Source: an uncultured Lachnospiraceae bacterium (GTDB lineage Bacteria > Bacillota > Clostridia > Lachnospirales > Lachnospiraceae). Taken from it: a stretch of 64,000 nucleotides of DNA. The notes under the pieces were generated by a model. The model saw only the letters and a list, made by a program, of their open reading frames with translations. It had not been told where the DNA came from and did no database searches. A program made the position numbers and the translations under genes. Below, piece after piece: positions 63,035 to 64,000 of this stretch. How positions within the stretch are numbered: position 1 is the stretch's first letter; each line of letters opens with the position of its first letter. Where the stretch lies: contig CANRFJ010000009.1 in NCBI GenBank assembly GCA_947629865.1, positions 1 through 64,000 of the forward strand. Direction: 5' to 3'.

Positions 63035-64000
63035 TTATTTCAATGTCCAGGCCGCTACCTGATAACCGCTTCCGCGGTATACAAAATACAGATCATGGGC
63101 TCCGGACACCGTCTCGTCCAGTGAGGCCGAGAGCGTCTTATAAGTGTCGTTTCCGGAGGTGTTCTCCAGTTTTACCGTGGCGATTTTCTTTGCTGTCGTC
63201 TCTCCCGGTTTACCGTCAACGTACACTTCAATACTTCCCTTGTCCGTGTCAGAGCACACTTCCACGTCGATGCCGGAAGCGCCCGTGCCAAAATCGACGC
63301 CGGATACTTTATTCCAATCCCCTGTCTGTATTTCTGTCAGCACCATATCCTTCTTGCTCGCCGAGTATTCCGTCGTGAGGCCGCCGTTATCCGACATAAT
63401 ATTGGCGCTGTTTCTCTGCGTGCCCGTCAGGCTTCCCGTTCCTCCTACTCCTGCATAGGTAGGCGTGGCAGATATTGTTCCGTCCTCTTTGACAGTCAGT
63501 TTGTCGATGTGGAGATTCCGATACCCCATCTGGCTCTTATACAATACCCGCTCTAAGTAGGTGGTATGGTAAGCGATGTAATTCTGTCCCTTAAATGTAA
63601 ACATATGATGGTGGTTGTTGTATACATGTCCGTACAAATTGCCCGGATTTTCAAATACTGTACCGTGATAGGTGGCATTTTCCATATAGGGATTATCCGC
63701 CGTGTAATAGGCGATACATGCCTGTCCCGTATATTTGTCCTTATTATTGGCCAGATTGGTAGACCAGTTGGTGCTGTAGGAGTAATAATAGGTGTCGCCA
63801 AACTTGTTTATTTCATTGTCCTCGAAGTAGTAGTACGGCGCAAACTCCCTAGGCGTCTCCGCCAGACTTGTCATATCATCGCCCAGCTTGGCGATGCGGC
63901 CGAAGGTAGGATTGGTGACGCCGGAATCATTTCCTCCGCCAAAATAAATGTATGCCTGGCCGTCGTCGTCCACAAACACGCCCGGATCAAAGAGCCACGG
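63035..64000 (-). CDS. GH43-family glycoside hydrolase, C-terminal part
   Basis: The 3' 322 codons of a gene that starts beyond the window. The visible part is the last blades of a GH43 propeller (DDGQAYIYFGGGNDSGV, EFAPYYYFEDNEINKFGDTYYYSYSTNW, YGHVYNNHHHMFTFKGQNYIAYHTTYLE) followed by a CBM6-like carbohydrate-binding domain near the end (DWNKVSGVDFGTGASGIDVEV and VSGAHDLYFVYRGSG). GH43/CBM6 enzymes act on arabinan, arabinoxylan or xylan outside the cell. Key catalytic residues would be in the missing 5' half. It is followed by a terminator. Confidence 0.85.
   Translation of the reverse strand, partial: PWLFDPGVFVDDDGQAYIYFGGGNDSGVTNPTFGRIAKLGDDMTSLAETPREFAPYYYFEDNEINKFGDTYYYSYSTNWSTNLANNKDKYTGQACIAYYTADNPYMENATYHGTVFENPGNLYGHVYNNHHHMFTFKGQNYIAYHTTYLERVLYKSQMGYRNLHIDKLTVKEDGTISATPTYAGVGGTGSLTGTQRNSANIMSDNGGLTTEYSASKKDMVLTEIQTGDWNKVSGVDFGTGASGIDVEVCSDTDKGSIEVYVDGKPGETTAKKIATVKLENTSGNDTYKTLSASLDETVSGAHDLYFVYRGSGYQVAAWTLK

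Noticed and set aside
1-64000. tRNA, rRNA, prophage or intact insertion sequence
   Set aside because: No cloverleaf, rRNA segment, transposase, integrase or phage structural gene was recognised on either strand by inspection. A tRNAscan-SE or ISfinder search would be decisive.

Overview
The window looks like chromosome of a motile gut-type Lachnospiraceae (Clostridia, low-GC Gram-positive lineage). Supporting marks are AGGAGG-type ribosome binding sites before almost every gene, Clostridia-style sigma-A promoters, an MecA adaptor, a Tyr T-box leader, CotS-like kinase, ATP-type PEP carboxykinase, glycogen genes, a Clostridia-type Flp1/Tad pilus cluster, and flagellin with FliS and a DUF6240-like protein. 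No rRNA, tRNA, CRISPR array, intact insertion sequence or prophage was seen. The species cannot be fixed from sequence alone.

Layout. 1-9.8 kb: an AT-richer accessory-looking stretch (chorismate mutase, nucleoside phosphorylase, APH-like kinase, CPBP protease, lipoprotein, DUF4143 ATPase, orphan GHKL sensor kinase, methyltransferase, EAL protein) that holds a stand-alone structured RNA and repeated promoter sequences. 9.8-19.2 kb: housekeeping (mecA, DUF1858 protein, ferredoxin, pgi, murG, HIT protein, flavodoxin/SCP2-like fusion, rhomboid, DUF4445/RACo-like protein). 19.2-29.2 kb: a leftward Tad (type IVb pilus) operon. 29.4-35.6 kb: DUF2508 protein, then fliS, flagellin, a DUF6240/FliK-like giant and a degenerate HD-GYP protein. 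35.8-49.6 kb: subtilase, glgB, phosphoglucomutase, PEGA lipoprotein, CotS-like kinase, DUF885 peptidase, TcaA-like protein and pckA with an iteron-bearing promoter. 49.7-57 kb: a decayed DUF3990/DUF3791 module, then phoR, phoB, phoU, pstB, pstA, pstC and pstS behind a Pho box. 57-60.5 kb: DUF4474 protein, metallophosphoesterase, Tyr T-box and tyrS. 60.6-64 kb: a small ORF, a promoter-driven hairpin RNA next to a frameshifted Abi_2 gene, a nuclease-like orphan and the 3' part of a GH43 glycosidase.

How it fits together: the Pst-Pho genes form one phosphate-uptake and sensing unit read from a Pho box. pgi, pgcA, glgB and pckA cover glycogen synthesis and gluconeogenic entry. Flagellin, FliS, the FliK-like protein, the EAL protein and the HD-GYP protein point to motility with cyclic-di-GMP signalling, and the Tad operon adds surface attachment. 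The most interesting unexplained items are the free-standing RNA at 545-681, the pseudoknot-capable element between phoB and phoR, the 21-bp inverted repeat inside the Tad operon, the iterons before pckA, and the Abi_2 gene with its adjacent RNA.
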